From the NCBI RefSeq assembly GCF_001883705.2, contig NZ_MDEQ02000012.1:62001-126000 (forward strand): a stretch of DNA of 64,000 nt, in the 5' to 3' direction. Source of the DNA: Burkholderia catarinensis. Its GTDB lineage: Bacteria > Pseudomonadota > Gammaproteobacteria > Burkholderiales > Burkholderiaceae. The notes beneath the pieces were generated by a model. It searched no databases, had not been told where the DNA came from, and saw only the letters and a list, made by a program, of their open reading frames with translations. Below, piece by piece: positions 36,595 to 44,654 of the stretch (positions are counted from its first letter, which is position 1; the number at the start of each line of letters is the position of its first letter). The position numbers and the translations under genes were made by a program.

Positions 36595-37607
36595 TGAACA
36601 ACCCCCACGCTCACATCTGTTCGCTGCCCCCCGAGGGGGCGGGCGCCTCCCTAGGGGCGGCCCGTCGGGAGGCGCCGAACGACGCGATCCACGACGCACC
36701 GGCGTTCGTCGCGAACGGCGCGAGCTGGTACGAAGCGTCGGCGCGGCAGCGCATCGACGGGCTGCTCGACGCGGGCAGTTTCAGCGAATTCCTCGGGCCG
36801 GCCGAACGCGTGACGAGCCCGCACCTGCCGCTGTTCGACCTGCCGCAGCAGTTCGACGACGGGATGGTGGTCGGCCACGGCCGGCTCGACGGCCGGCCGG
36901 TGTTCGTCGCCGCGCAGGAGGGCCGCTTCATGGGCGGCGCGTTCGGCGAGGTGCACGGCGCGAAGCTCACGGGGCTGCTGCGTGCCGCGCGCGAAGTCGG
37001 CAAGCCGGTGCTGATCCTGTTCGATACGGGTGGCGTGCGGCTGCAGGAAGCGAACGCGGGCGAGCTTGCGATCGCCGAGATCATGCGCGCGCTCGTCGAA
37101 GCGCGCGCGGCCGGCGTGCCGGTGATCGGGATGATCGGCGGGCGCGCGGGCTGCTACGGCGGCGGCGGGTTGCTCGCCGCGTGCTGTTCGGCGCTCGCGG
37201 TGTCGGAGCAGGGGCGCATCAGCGTGTCGGGCCCCGAAGTGATCGAGACCAATCGCGGCGTCGAGGAATTCGACGCGAAGGATCGCGCGCTGATCTGGCG
37301 CACGATGGGCGGCAAGCACCGGCGGCTGATCGGCGGCGCGGACCGCTATGTGGCCGATACGCCGGACGCGTTCCGCGCGGCGGCGCTCGACCTGCTCGGC
37401 CACGCGCCGGCGTTCGATGCGGCGATGCTGCGCGCGGAACAGGCGCGCCTCGAAGCGCGTGTCGAACGGTTCGGCGCATGCAAGGATGCGCTCGACGTGT
37501 GGCGCACGCTTGGTGCGGGCGCGCCGGAAGCGATTCCCGGGATGCCCGACGATGCGTTCGCCACGCTCGCCGATCAATTGCAGGAGAGCCCGCATGACGC
37601 TCGATGA
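36594..37607 (+). CDS. mdcD: malonate decarboxylase beta subunit, with a repeat-derived N-terminus
   Basis: With MdcE it decarboxylates malonyl-S-ACP to acetyl-S-ACP. The 337-residue protein has the carboxyltransferase fold (FLGPAERVTSPHLPLFDLP; RFMGGAFGEVHGAKL; FDTGGVRLQEANAGE). The family part starts near residue 40 (ANGASWYEASARQRIDGLL). Residues 1 to about 35 are encoded by a palindromic repeat (36601-36676) and look unlike any MdcD start. No alternative start codon exists between the repeat and the conserved region, so the repeat is truly translated. Confidence 0.92.
   Translation: MNNPHAHICSLPPEGAGASLGAARREAPNDAIHDAPAFVANGASWYEASARQRIDGLLDAGSFSEFLGPAERVTSPHLPLFDLPQQFDDGMVVGHGRLDGRPVFVAAQEGRFMGGAFGEVHGAKLTGLLRAAREVGKPVLILFDTGGVRLQEANAGELAIAEIMRALVEARAAGVPVIGMIGGRAGCYGGGGLLAACCSALAVSEQGRISVSGPEVIETNRGVEEFDAKDRALIWRTMGGKHRRLIGGADRYVADTPDAFRAAALDLLGHAPAFDAAMLRAEQARLEARVERFGACKDALDVWRTLGAGAPEAIPGMPDDAFATLADQLQESPHDAR
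36601..36676. repeat. betaproteobacterial palindromic repeat inside the mdcD 5' end
   Basis: GCCCCC (36626-36631) pairs with GGGGGC (36635-36640), and GGCGCCTCCC (36642-36651) pairs exactly with GGGAGGCGCC (36667-36676). The lead ACCCCCACGCTCAC and TTCGCTGCCCCCCGAGGG look like repeats I know from between genes in Burkholderia and relatives. Here it sits in frame within a gene. Confidence 0.7.
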
Positions 37608-38301
37608 AGTACTGAACTCGATGTTTCCCCACGGCCATTCGATCGCCCGTACCGGCGGCCTGCTGACGGGCCACGCGGAGCTGGCCGGCCTGCGCGTCGA
37701 CGTGATCGGTGTCGCCGACCGTCTGCCGTTCGGCATCGACGAGGCGCTGACGCTCGCGTCGCGCGTGCTCGACACGATCGCGCGCGGCGGCGATACGCCG
37801 ATCCTCGTGCTCGTCGACAGCGACAGCCAGCGGATGAGCAAGCGCGACGAACTGCTCGGCCTGAACGAAGGGCTGTCGCATCTCGCGAAGTGCCTGATGC
37901 ACGCGGATCTCGCCGGGCACCGGACGATCGGCGTGCTGTACGGCCACACGGCCGCGGGCGCGTTCATCGCGACCGCACTCGCGACGCGCACGTTGCTCGC
38001 GGTGCCGGGCGCCGAGCCGGAGGTGATGGACCTGCCGTCGATGTCGCGCGTGACCAAGCTGCCGATCGACGTGCTGAAGGAGATGTCGCGTTCGACCCCG
38101 GTGTTCGCGCCGGGGCTCGACAACCTCGTGAAGATGGGCGCCGTCGACGCCGTGCTCGATCCGGCCCGCGCGCTCGACGCGCAGGTCGGCGAATGGCTCG
38201 GCAAGCCGGCCGATCGCGTCGACCGTCGCGCGGCGCGCGGGCGGCCGGTCGCGGCCGACGTCGCACGGCGCGTCGAGGAACTCGCGCGTGCCGCACACTG
38301 A
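37594..38301 (+). CDS. mdcE: malonate decarboxylase gamma subunit (codecarboxylase)
   Basis: The 235-residue partner of MdcD shares the carboxyltransferase fold. It shows RVDVIGVADRLPFGIDEAL, LVDSDSQRMSKRDELLGL and the oxyanion-type GVLYGHTAAGAFIATAL region. It starts 14 bp before the end of mdcD, behind GGAGAG, so the two subunits are translationally coupled. Its stop overlaps the mdcG start region. Confidence 0.94.
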   Translation: MTLDEVLNSMFPHGHSIARTGGLLTGHAELAGLRVDVIGVADRLPFGIDEALTLASRVLDTIARGGDTPILVLVDSDSQRMSKRDELLGLNEGLSHLAKCLMHADLAGHRTIGVLYGHTAAGAFIATALATRTLLAVPGAEPEVMDLPSMSRVTKLPIDVLKEMSRSTPVFAPGLDNLVKMGAVDAVLDPARALDAQVGEWLGKPADRVDRRAARGRPVAADVARRVEELARAAH

Positions 38302-38956
38302 GATGCCGCTGCGCCGCCACACGCTCGTCACGCTGACGGCGGCGGGGTGGGGCGCGGCATGCGCGCGCGATCCCGCGCTCGCGGCCGATCCGCTCGTGCA
38401 GGCGTGGGCCGCGCGCGGCTGGCCGCTGATCGTGCGCCGCGCGTCGCCCGACGAGGCCAATGCCGGCCGCGTGCCGCTCGGCCTGCCGTTGCCGCCTTCC
38501 GCGGGCAAGCGGCGCATCGCGTTGAACGCTGCCGCCGACGCGCTCGCGACGGTCGGCCCGCTGCCCGCGCTGGCCGACGTGCTCGCCGCCGCGCCCGACG
38601 CATGGCATGCGCCGTTGCGCGAGCTCGATGCGCTCGGCGCGCGCTGCGGCGTGCAGGGTCGCGTGTTCGGCAGCCTCGCGTGGCAGGCGCTGACGGGCGA
38701 GCCATACCTGGGCGCGTCGTCCGATCTCGATATCGTGTTTCCGCTGCCGGATGCCGCGTCGATGGCGCCGCTGCTCGATGGCCTCGCGGAGATCGACGCA
38801 CGCGCGCCGATGCGCATCGACGGTGAACTGCTGCGCGACGACGGCGCGGGCGTCAACTGGCGCGAACTGCAGGCGCGGCTGCCTGAAGTCGCGGTCAAGA
38901 CCGCGATCGACGTCGAGCTGATGCCGGCCGACGCATTCACCGGAGGCGCGCGATGA
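38288..38956 (+). CDS. mdcG: phosphoribosyl-dephospho-CoA transferase
   Basis: The 222-residue enzyme attaches the triphosphoribosyl-dephospho-CoA arm to MdcC. It has the nucleotidyltransferase motif GSLAWQALTGEPYLGASSDLDIVF (given here as GSLAWQ...SDLDIVF; G-S and D-x-D). GTG 38288 has GAGGA eight bases ahead and overlaps mdcE by 14 bp; an ATG at 38303 would shorten it by five residues. The C-terminal part has DVELMPADAF. Confidence 0.9.
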   Translation: MPHTEMPLRRHTLVTLTAAGWGAACARDPALAADPLVQAWAARGWPLIVRRASPDEANAGRVPLGLPLPPSAGKRRIALNAAADALATVGPLPALADVLAAAPDAWHAPLRELDALGARCGVQGRVFGSLAWQALTGEPYLGASSDLDIVFPLPDAASMAPLLDGLAEIDARAPMRIDGELLRDDGAGVNWRELQARLPEVAVKTAIDVELMPADAFTGGAR

Positions 38957-39819
38957 GCGCGTGGGCTGCCTGCCGCGTACCGGTGCCGTCCGATGCCGAG
39001 CGCATCGCCGGGCTGGCCGAGTGTAGCCTCGTGCTCGAGATCGAGACCTATCCGAAGCCGGGCCTGGTCAGTCACATCGACACCGGCAGTCATTCGGACA
39101 TGGATGCCGCGACGTTCGCGCGCAGCGCCGCCGCGCTGCGGCCGTACTTCGCGGAACTCGCCGATGCGGGCGCGCGCGATGCGGACATGGCCGTGCTGCG
39201 CAAGATCGGCCTGCGTGCCGAGCACGCGATGCTCGCCGCGACCGGCGGCGTCAATACGCATCGTGGCGCGATCTTCGGGCTCGGGCTGCTGTGCGCGGCT
39301 GCGGGCCGGCGCGCGATGCCGGGGGCCGTGCCGGACGGGATGACGCTCGGCGCGTTCGTGTCCCGCCGCTGGGGCACCGATATCCTTGGCGGCCCGCGTT
39401 TGCCGGACAGCCACGGCGAGCGCGCGAGTCGCCGCTACGGCGTCGGCGGCGCGCGCCGCGAGGCGGCCGACGGCTTCACGACCGTATATGCGGTCGGGTT
39501 GCCCGCGCTGCGCCGCGCACGGCGCGACCTGCCGGGCGACCGGGAAGCCGCGCGCGTCGATGCGTGCTTCGCGCTGATCGCCGCGCTCGACGACACGAAT
39601 CTGCTGCACCGGGGCGGGCAGGCCGGCCTCGACTTCGCGCGGGCGGCCGCCCGCGCGTTCGTTGCACGCGGCGGCGTGCGTGCGCGCGACTGGCGGCTGC
39701 GCGCCGCCGCCGCGCATCGTGCGTTCGTGGCGCGCCGGTTGAGCCCGGGCGGGGCGGCCGACCTGCTCGCGATGAGCGTGTTCGTCGATGCGCTCGAAGC
39801 CGACGGGGACGCGCGATGA
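38953..39819 (+). CDS. mdcB: triphosphoribosyl-dephospho-CoA synthase
   Basis: The 288-residue enzyme joins ATP and dephospho-CoA to make the precursor of the MdcC arm. It shows the CitG/MdcB motifs LVLEIETYPKPGLVS, then SHSDMDAATFARSA, then GGVNTHRGAIFGLGLL and DDTNLLHRGG. ATG overlaps the mdcG stop (ATGA) and its own stop overlaps mdcH the same way. Confidence 0.94.
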   Translation: MSAWAACRVPVPSDAERIAGLAECSLVLEIETYPKPGLVSHIDTGSHSDMDAATFARSAAALRPYFAELADAGARDADMAVLRKIGLRAEHAMLAATGGVNTHRGAIFGLGLLCAAAGRRAMPGAVPDGMTLGAFVSRRWGTDILGGPRLPDSHGERASRRYGVGGARREAADGFTTVYAVGLPALRRARRDLPGDREAARVDACFALIAALDDTNLLHRGGQAGLDFARAAARAFVARGGVRARDWRLRAAAAHRAFVARRLSPGGAADLLAMSVFVDALEADGDAR

Positions 39820-40748
39820 CGCTGGCGATCCTCTGTTCGGGGCAAGGCGCGCAGCGCGCGGACATGTTCGACCTGACCGGGTCGGCGCCGCAGGCCGACG
39901 CGCTGTTCGCGCATGCCGGCCGGCTCCTCGGCGACGATCCGCGCGCCTGGGTCCGGCGGGCCGGGCCGGACGCGCTGCGCGAAAACCGTGCCGCGCAGAT
40001 CCTCTGCACGGTCCAGGCGCTTGCCGCCGCCGCGCTGCTCGACGCGGTGTGGCCGCGCCGGCGCTGCGTCGCGGGCTACAGCGTCGGCGAGGTCGCATCG
40101 TGGGGCGTCGCGGGAATGATCGATCCGGATGACGCGCTCGACCTGGCCGATGCGCGCGCGCGCGCGATGGATGCCGCGAGCGGCGGCGACGAGCGGATGG
40201 CGTTCGTGCGCGGCCTGACGCGCGCGCAGCTCGCGCGGTTGTGCGACGGCCGGGACGCGGCGATCGCGATCGCGAACCCCGGCGACGCGTTCGTGGTGGC
40301 GGGGCGGCAGGCCGATGTCGATGCGGTGGCCGACGACGCGGCACGCGAAGGCGCGTTGCGCGTCGCGCCCGTCTGCGTGCGGATCGCGTCGCACACGCGC
40401 CGGCTAGCGGCAGCCGTGCCGGTGTTTCGCGCGTCGCTCGCCGCGACGCGCGTGCGGCGGCCGCTGCCCGGCACGCGGCTGGTTTCGGGGATCGACGGTG
40501 CGTCGGTGCTCGACGTCGACGCGGGCCTCGACAAGCTCGCGCGGCAGATCGCGGAGCCGGTCGAGTGGGCGGCCTGTCTTGCCGCCTGCGTGGAGGCCGG
40601 CGCGACCGCGTTTCTCGAACTCGGCCCCGGGCGCGCGCTGGCCGAGATGGCGGGCGGCGCGTATCCGGCGCTGCCGGCGCGTAGCCTCGCGGATTTCCGT
40701 TCCGTCGACGGCGTGACGAGCTGGCTCGCGCGCGTCGCGGCCGGCTGA
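39816..40748 (+). CDS. mdcH: malonyl-CoA:ACP acyltransferase of malonate decarboxylase
   Basis: The 310-residue FabD-like enzyme primes the carrier by moving malonyl (or acetyl) to MdcC. It has CSGQGAQ at the start, the active Ser in GYSVGE (S89; usually GHS) and the catalytic His in ASHTRRL (H193). The overlap ATGA with mdcB shows coupling. It ends the mad/mdc operon, which has no mdcF because MadLM does the transport. Confidence 0.93.
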   Translation: MTLAILCSGQGAQRADMFDLTGSAPQADALFAHAGRLLGDDPRAWVRRAGPDALRENRAAQILCTVQALAAAALLDAVWPRRRCVAGYSVGEVASWGVAGMIDPDDALDLADARARAMDAASGGDERMAFVRGLTRAQLARLCDGRDAAIAIANPGDAFVVAGRQADVDAVADDAAREGALRVAPVCVRIASHTRRLAAAVPVFRASLAATRVRRPLPGTRLVSGIDGASVLDVDAGLDKLARQIAEPVEWAACLAACVEAGATAFLELGPGRALAEMAGGAYPALPARSLADFRSVDGVTSWLARVAAG

Positions 40749-40865
40749 TCGACGGCCTGAAACACACCCGTCGGGCACCCGTTCCGCACTGTGTGTTGCG
40801 CCGGCGCAGCAGCGTCGCAGCCGGCGCTTGCCACGCGAATTGGCGTCGCTACAATGGCGCCCGCC

Positions 40866-41375
40866 ATGAGACCAGCCGCCTTCCTTCTCGCCGCGCTCTG
40901 CTGCGCGGCGAGCGCCCACGCCAGCCAGATTCCGTCCGACGCCGCATCGGTCGGCACATACTTTTCGTATGACAACGCGGCGGCCGATGCGACCGTCGAC
41001 CTGATCGAACAGGCGCAGCGCCGCGTGCTGCTGGCCGGCTATACGCACGTGCCGCCCGCCGTCGCGAGCGCGCTGCGCGCGGCGCGCGCGCGCGGGATCG
41101 AGGTACGTGTCGTGCTCGCGCGCTCGGCGCGCGCGGGCAAGTACAGCGGCGCCGGCTATCTGAAATCCGCGGGCATCGACGTGGCGATCGATTCGCGGCA
41201 GGGAGACCCCGCGCCGCGCTTCGTGATCGTCGACGACAGCGTCGTACTGACGACGTTGTCCGACGGCGCGGCCGCGCACGCGGAAACGGTGAACGTGTTT
41301 CGACGCGCGCCCGAGCTCGCCCAATCCTACGCGCAGTCGTTCTGGCGGCTGTACCGGCAGGCCGGCGGCCTCTGA
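40866..41375 (+). CDS. exported PLD-like domain protein with degenerate HKD motif
   Basis: The 169-residue protein has a signal peptide (MRPAAFLLAALCCAASAHA). It has the half-barrel of the phospholipase D superfamily: RRVLLAGYTHVPPAVASALR, then GIEVRVVLARSARAGKY, then the spot for H-x-K-x4-D. That reads PAPRFVIVDDSVV, so the His and Lys are replaced (A/P and R) while the Asp stays. Nuclease-type members act as dimers with one HKD per chain. Here catalysis is probably lost and a binding role is likely. An ATG at 40854 is a less likely start. Confidence 0.75.
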   Translation: MRPAAFLLAALCCAASAHASQIPSDAASVGTYFSYDNAAADATVDLIEQAQRRVLLAGYTHVPPAVASALRAARARGIEVRVVLARSARAGKYSGAGYLKSAGIDVAIDSRQGDPAPRFVIVDDSVVLTTLSDGAAAHAETVNVFRRAPELAQSYAQSFWRLYRQAGGL

Positions 41376-41500
41376 CCCCTTCGTCCGGTGTCGCGGATGC
41401 CGGTGTGACCCTGCTTGCATCGGCGCGGCCGATGAACCATGCTCGTTGACAGGCGCCGGCGCGGGTTTCGCGCAACCGGCGCAACGGCAGGGAGCCGATC

Positions 41501-42145
41501 GTGACCGAGTGTTTTGTCGATCGCGCCGATGCCGGCCGGCAACTGGCCGACGCGTTGCGCGATTACGCGGGGCGTAGCGACGTTGTCGTGCTCGCGTTGC
41601 CGCGCGGCGGCGTGCCCGTCGCGTATGCGATTGCCTGCGCGCTGCGCGCACCCCTCGACGTGCTGGTCGTGCGCAAGCTCGGCGTGCCATACGATCCCGA
41701 ACTCGCGATGGGCGCGATTGCAACGGGCGGGGCGATGCATCTTCAGCGTTCGGTAATCCGCTCGATGGGCGTATCCGACGCGCAGCTTGCCGACGTGATC
41801 GCGCGCGAGACCGCCGAGCTGCATCGTCGTGAAGCGCTGTATCGCGGCGCGGCGGCGCCGCTGCCGGTCGACGGACGCATCGCGATCGTCGTCGACGACG
41901 GCGTCGCGACCGGCGCGTCGATGCGCGTCGCGCTGCAGGCATTGCGCGAGCGCCACCCCGCGCGCGTCGTGGCGGCTGCGCCGGTCGCGCCGCCGGGCAC
42001 GCGGCATGCGTTCGACGACCTGGCCGACGCGTTCGTCACGGTGTCGCAGCCGCTGCGGTTCTTCGGAATCAGCCAGTTCTACGCGCGCTTCGAGCAGACG
42101 GGCGACGACGAGGTGCGTACGTTGCTCGACGCGGCCCGACTCTGA
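41501..42145 (+). CDS. phosphoribosyltransferase-family protein
   Basis: The 214-residue protein has the PRPP-binding motif VVDDGVATGAS and the N-terminal LALPRGGVPVAYAIA strand-loop of type I phosphoribosyltransferases. The VVRKLGVPYDPELAMGAI block marks a group often found beside stress or dienelactone-hydrolase genes with no proven substrate. GTG 41501 follows AGGGAG eight bases ahead. Confidence 0.87.
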   Translation: MTECFVDRADAGRQLADALRDYAGRSDVVVLALPRGGVPVAYAIACALRAPLDVLVVRKLGVPYDPELAMGAIATGGAMHLQRSVIRSMGVSDAQLADVIARETAELHRREALYRGAAAPLPVDGRIAIVVDDGVATGASMRVALQALRERHPARVVAAAPVAPPGTRHAFDDLADAFVTVSQPLRFFGISQFYARFEQTGDDEVRTLLDAARL

Positions 42146-42152
42146 CGCGGCT

Positions 42153-43364
42153 TCACGCCCGCCCGACGCGGCGCGGGCCGCCGGCTTCGGCCAGCGCGAA
42201 CACGCGCTGCAGCGCCGGATGGACGCTGTCGCGCCAGCGCGCACCCGTAAACAACCCGTAGTGATCGCAATCGTCGACGTCGACGCGGAAGCGCTCGTCA
42301 GCGGCAACGCCGCTGCACAGGTCGAGCGCCGCGTGCGTCTGGCCGGCGCCCGTGACCGCGTCGCATGCGCCCTCGACGGTCAGCAGTGCGATGCCGCACA
42401 GCGCGGCCGGCTCGACGCACCGGCCGCCGACGTTCCACGTGCCGTTCGCGAGGCTCATGCGCTGGAACACGACGTCGACCGTGTCGAGGAAATAGTCGGC
42501 CGGCATGTCGAGCAGCGCCGTGTATTCGAGCAGCGCACGCCGCGCACCGGCGAGCCCGGCCATGTCGAGGCGCGACGCGGCCAGCGCGTAGGCCTCGATC
42601 AGCGTCAGGAAGCGCTGCGGGTACATGAGCGCGATCTCGCCCTGCTGGAGATAGGTCGGGAACACGTGGCGGCCGTGCCCCGCGAAGCCGGGCGGCACGA
42701 TGTCGATCAGGTGGCGGCGGCACCAGTCGAGCGAATGGGCGGCTGCGGCGGTGCCGAGCGCGCTCGGATTCAGGCGCGCGTCGAGCGGGCCGCCGATCAG
42801 CGTGACGCTCGCGGGTGGCGCGAGGCCGCGCGCGGCCCGCAGCGCGAGCGCGCCGAGCGCCGGCACGGTCGCCTGGCACACGGCGACGACGTGCAGCGGC
42901 CGATCGTCGTGCGCGAGCCCGTCGACGAAGCCGTCGAGCATCGCGACATAGTCGTCGAGCCCGAAGCGGCCCGACGCGAGCGGCACGTCGCGCGCATTGC
43001 GCCAGTCGGTCACGCAGACGTCGCCGTCGGCGAGCAGCGTCTCGACGGTTTCCCGCATCATCACGGCCGCGTGCCCGGCGAGCGGCGCGCACAGCAGCAC
43101 CGTGCGCCGGGCATCGGCGCGCGTGAAGCGCCGCAGGTCGCAGAACGGCGTGTGCGCGGCGACCCGTTCGTCGACGGCCGGCCGCCCGATGTCGAAGCGC
43201 GGCGGCCTGGCTGGCGGCCCGAGCAGCGGCTCGAACAGGTCGTCGTAGCACGACGACGCGGCGTGCGGCAGCGTGGCCGCGGGCCACGCGTCGAACGCGT
43301 GCCGCGTCGCCGCGCGCCAGACGCGCATCCATTCCCGCTGCTGCTCGACGAGGGCATACCACAT
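42153..43364 (-). CDS. phaZ: intracellular polyhydroxybutyrate depolymerase
   Basis: The 403-residue alpha/beta-hydrolase breaks down stored PHB inside the cell. The nucleophile elbow is HVVAVCQATVPAL with Cys 163 in place of Ser, as in Ralstonia eutropha PhaZ1, and the C-terminal catalytic His is in DDCDHYGLFTGARW. The start at 43364 (MWYALVEQQREW) matches the family; ATGs at 43400 and 43409 would add residues with no ribosome site. It is convergent with the phosphoribosyltransferase gene (8-bp gap). Confidence 0.88.
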   Translation of the reverse strand: MWYALVEQQREWMRVWRAATRHAFDAWPAATLPHAASSCYDDLFEPLLGPPARPPRFDIGRPAVDERVAAHTPFCDLRRFTRADARRTVLLCAPLAGHAAVMMRETVETLLADGDVCVTDWRNARDVPLASGRFGLDDYVAMLDGFVDGLAHDDRPLHVVAVCQATVPALGALALRAARGLAPPASVTLIGGPLDARLNPSALGTAAAAHSLDWCRRHLIDIVPPGFAGHGRHVFPTYLQQGEIALMYPQRFLTLIEAYALAASRLDMAGLAGARRALLEYTALLDMPADYFLDTVDVVFQRMSLANGTWNVGGRCVEPAALCGIALLTVEGACDAVTGAGQTHAALDLCSGVAADERFRVDVDDCDHYGLFTGARWRDSVHPALQRVFALAEAGGPRRVGRA

Positions 43365-43535
43365 GGCGAACCTTGGGGCGGAAGGGGCGTGAACTTGCAT
43401 TATGGTCACTGTGGCGGGGCAGCGGGAGCCTGGTTCACGAGCGCCCGACGCGCATCAAGCGCACGGGCACGCTAGGCGATGCCGCGCGACGCTGCTACAG
43501 TCATCCGTCCCATTCCCTCAAGCGGAGCGTTTGCG

Positions 43536-44165
43536 ATGAAGCTGATTGGCATGCTGGATTCCCCGTTCGTGCGCCGTGTCGCGATTTCGGCGAGGCTGCT
43601 CGACCTGCCGTTCGAGCACGAGTCGCTCTCGGTGTTTCGTCATTTCGAGCAGTTCAGGACGGTCAATCCGGTCGTCAAGGCGCCGACGCTCGTGATCGGC
43701 GACGGCGCGACGCTGATCGATTCGTCGCTGATCGTCGACTATCTCGATCACCTGGTCGCGCCCGAGCGGCGCCTGCTGCCCGACGCCGCCGATGCGCGGC
43801 TGCGCGCGCTGGTGCCGGTCGGTTTCGCGCTGGCGGCCGCCGAGAAGACCGTGCAGGTCGTCTACGAGCAGGCGCTGCGCCCGTCAGCCAAGCAGCACGC
43901 GCCGTGGATCGAGCGCGTGCTGAGCCAGCTCGAGAGCGCGTACGGCGAACTGGAGCCGCTCGTCGCGGCCGCGAACGGCTGGCTCGGCGGCGCTCGCCTG
44001 CTGCAGTCCGACGTGACAGTCGCGGTGGCATGGCGCTTCACGCAGTTCATGACGGCCGATTACCCGGTGCTCGCGCGGATCGATCCGGCCCGCTATCCGG
44101 CGCTCGCCGCGCATTCGGCGTGCGCGGAAGCGTTGCCGGCGTTCGTCGCGACACCGCTCGCCTAA
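43536..44165 (+). CDS. glutathione S-transferase family protein
   Basis: The 209-residue protein starts MKLIGMLDSPFVRRVAISAR, the thioredoxin-like N-domain with the usual active-site Ser (S9), followed by VNPVVKAPTLV (cis-Pro) and DGATLIDSSLIVDYL (Ser-binding of gamma-Glu). The C-terminal helical domain has SDVTVAVAWRF. The substrate is unknown. GGAG lies about 12 bp before ATG 43536. Confidence 0.9.
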   Translation: MKLIGMLDSPFVRRVAISARLLDLPFEHESLSVFRHFEQFRTVNPVVKAPTLVIGDGATLIDSSLIVDYLDHLVAPERRLLPDAADARLRALVPVGFALAAAEKTVQVVYEQALRPSAKQHAPWIERVLSQLESAYGELEPLVAAANGWLGGARLLQSDVTVAVAWRFTQFMTADYPVLARIDPARYPALAAHSACAEALPAFVATPLA

Positions 44166-44351
44166 GGGGCCTGCGGCGGGGTGCCGGGCCGCCGGCACCG
44201 CCGTCTGCCGCCCGCTCGTCCCCGCCAGGCAAGCCGCTGCCGATTGTTCTCGGCGGCTGACAAGTGACTTCGCATTCGCGCTGTTTATCCGGAAGCGGCC
44301 GGTCCCTAGAATCCACTCCATCGAATCAAGTCATGCCAGATGGAGCCGATG

Positions 44352-44546
44352 ATGAAAGCCCTGATCGAATCGAGCCTGTACCACCCGTCCTTCATGTTGC
44401 CGCTCGTCGCGCTGACGCAGCTGATGGTCGAGCGCGATTTCAATCTCGGCCAGGTCGGGCTGATCGTCGCGGCACGCGGCGCGCAGGCGGCCGTATCGCG
44501 TTCGCGTGCACTGATCTTCTGCCGTGGCAGCGAAGCACACGCATGA
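44352..44546 (+). CDS. small protein of unknown function
   Basis: The 64-residue frame MKALIESSLYHPSFMLPLVALTQLMVE continues to SRALIFCRGSEAHA (written here in parts: MKALIESSLYHPSF, MLPLVALTQLMVE). ATG 44352 has GGAG six bases ahead; ATGs at 44340 and 44349 also exist. The middle has a weak hydrophobic stretch and an RDFNLGQVG turn. A TAGAAT box at 44307-44312 and a + strand terminator at 44618 frame it as a short transcript. I do not recognise the family. Confidence 0.5.
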   Translation: MKALIESSLYHPSFMLPLVALTQLMVERDFNLGQVGLIVAARGAQAAVSRSRALIFCRGSEAHA

Positions 44547-44567
44547 GCGCGTTCGCATCGAATGGAT

Positions 44568-44600
44568 AAAAAAAGCCCGGCCGGCGCAAGCCGGTCGGGC
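44568..44600 (-). terminator. terminator of the ProP-like gene
   Basis: On the minus strand GCCCGACCGGC (44600-44590) pairs with GCCGGCCGGGC (44585-44575), with one G-T type mismatch, and is followed by seven Ts. Confidence 0.85.
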
Positions 44601-44617
44601 GGATCGGGTTCGATCGG

Positions 44618-44641
44618 GCCCCGGCTTCGGCCGGGGCTTTT
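44618..44641 (+). terminator. terminator of the small-protein transcript
   Basis: GCCCCGGC (44618-44625) pairs with GCCGGGGC (44630-44637), followed by TTTT. It lies 70 bp after the 64-residue gene and backs onto the minus-strand terminator. Confidence 0.85.
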
Positions 44642-44654
44642 CATTGGGCGGCGC

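Noticed and set aside
37219-40767. Open frame of nearly 1200 codons on the minus strand across mdcD to mdcH
   Set aside because: It spans six genes with clear family motifs on the + strand and has only Arg/Ala/Pro composition.
41840-43475. Long + strand frame antisense to phaZ
   Set aside because: PhaZ on the minus strand has the Cys nucleophile and His motifs; the + strand frame has none.
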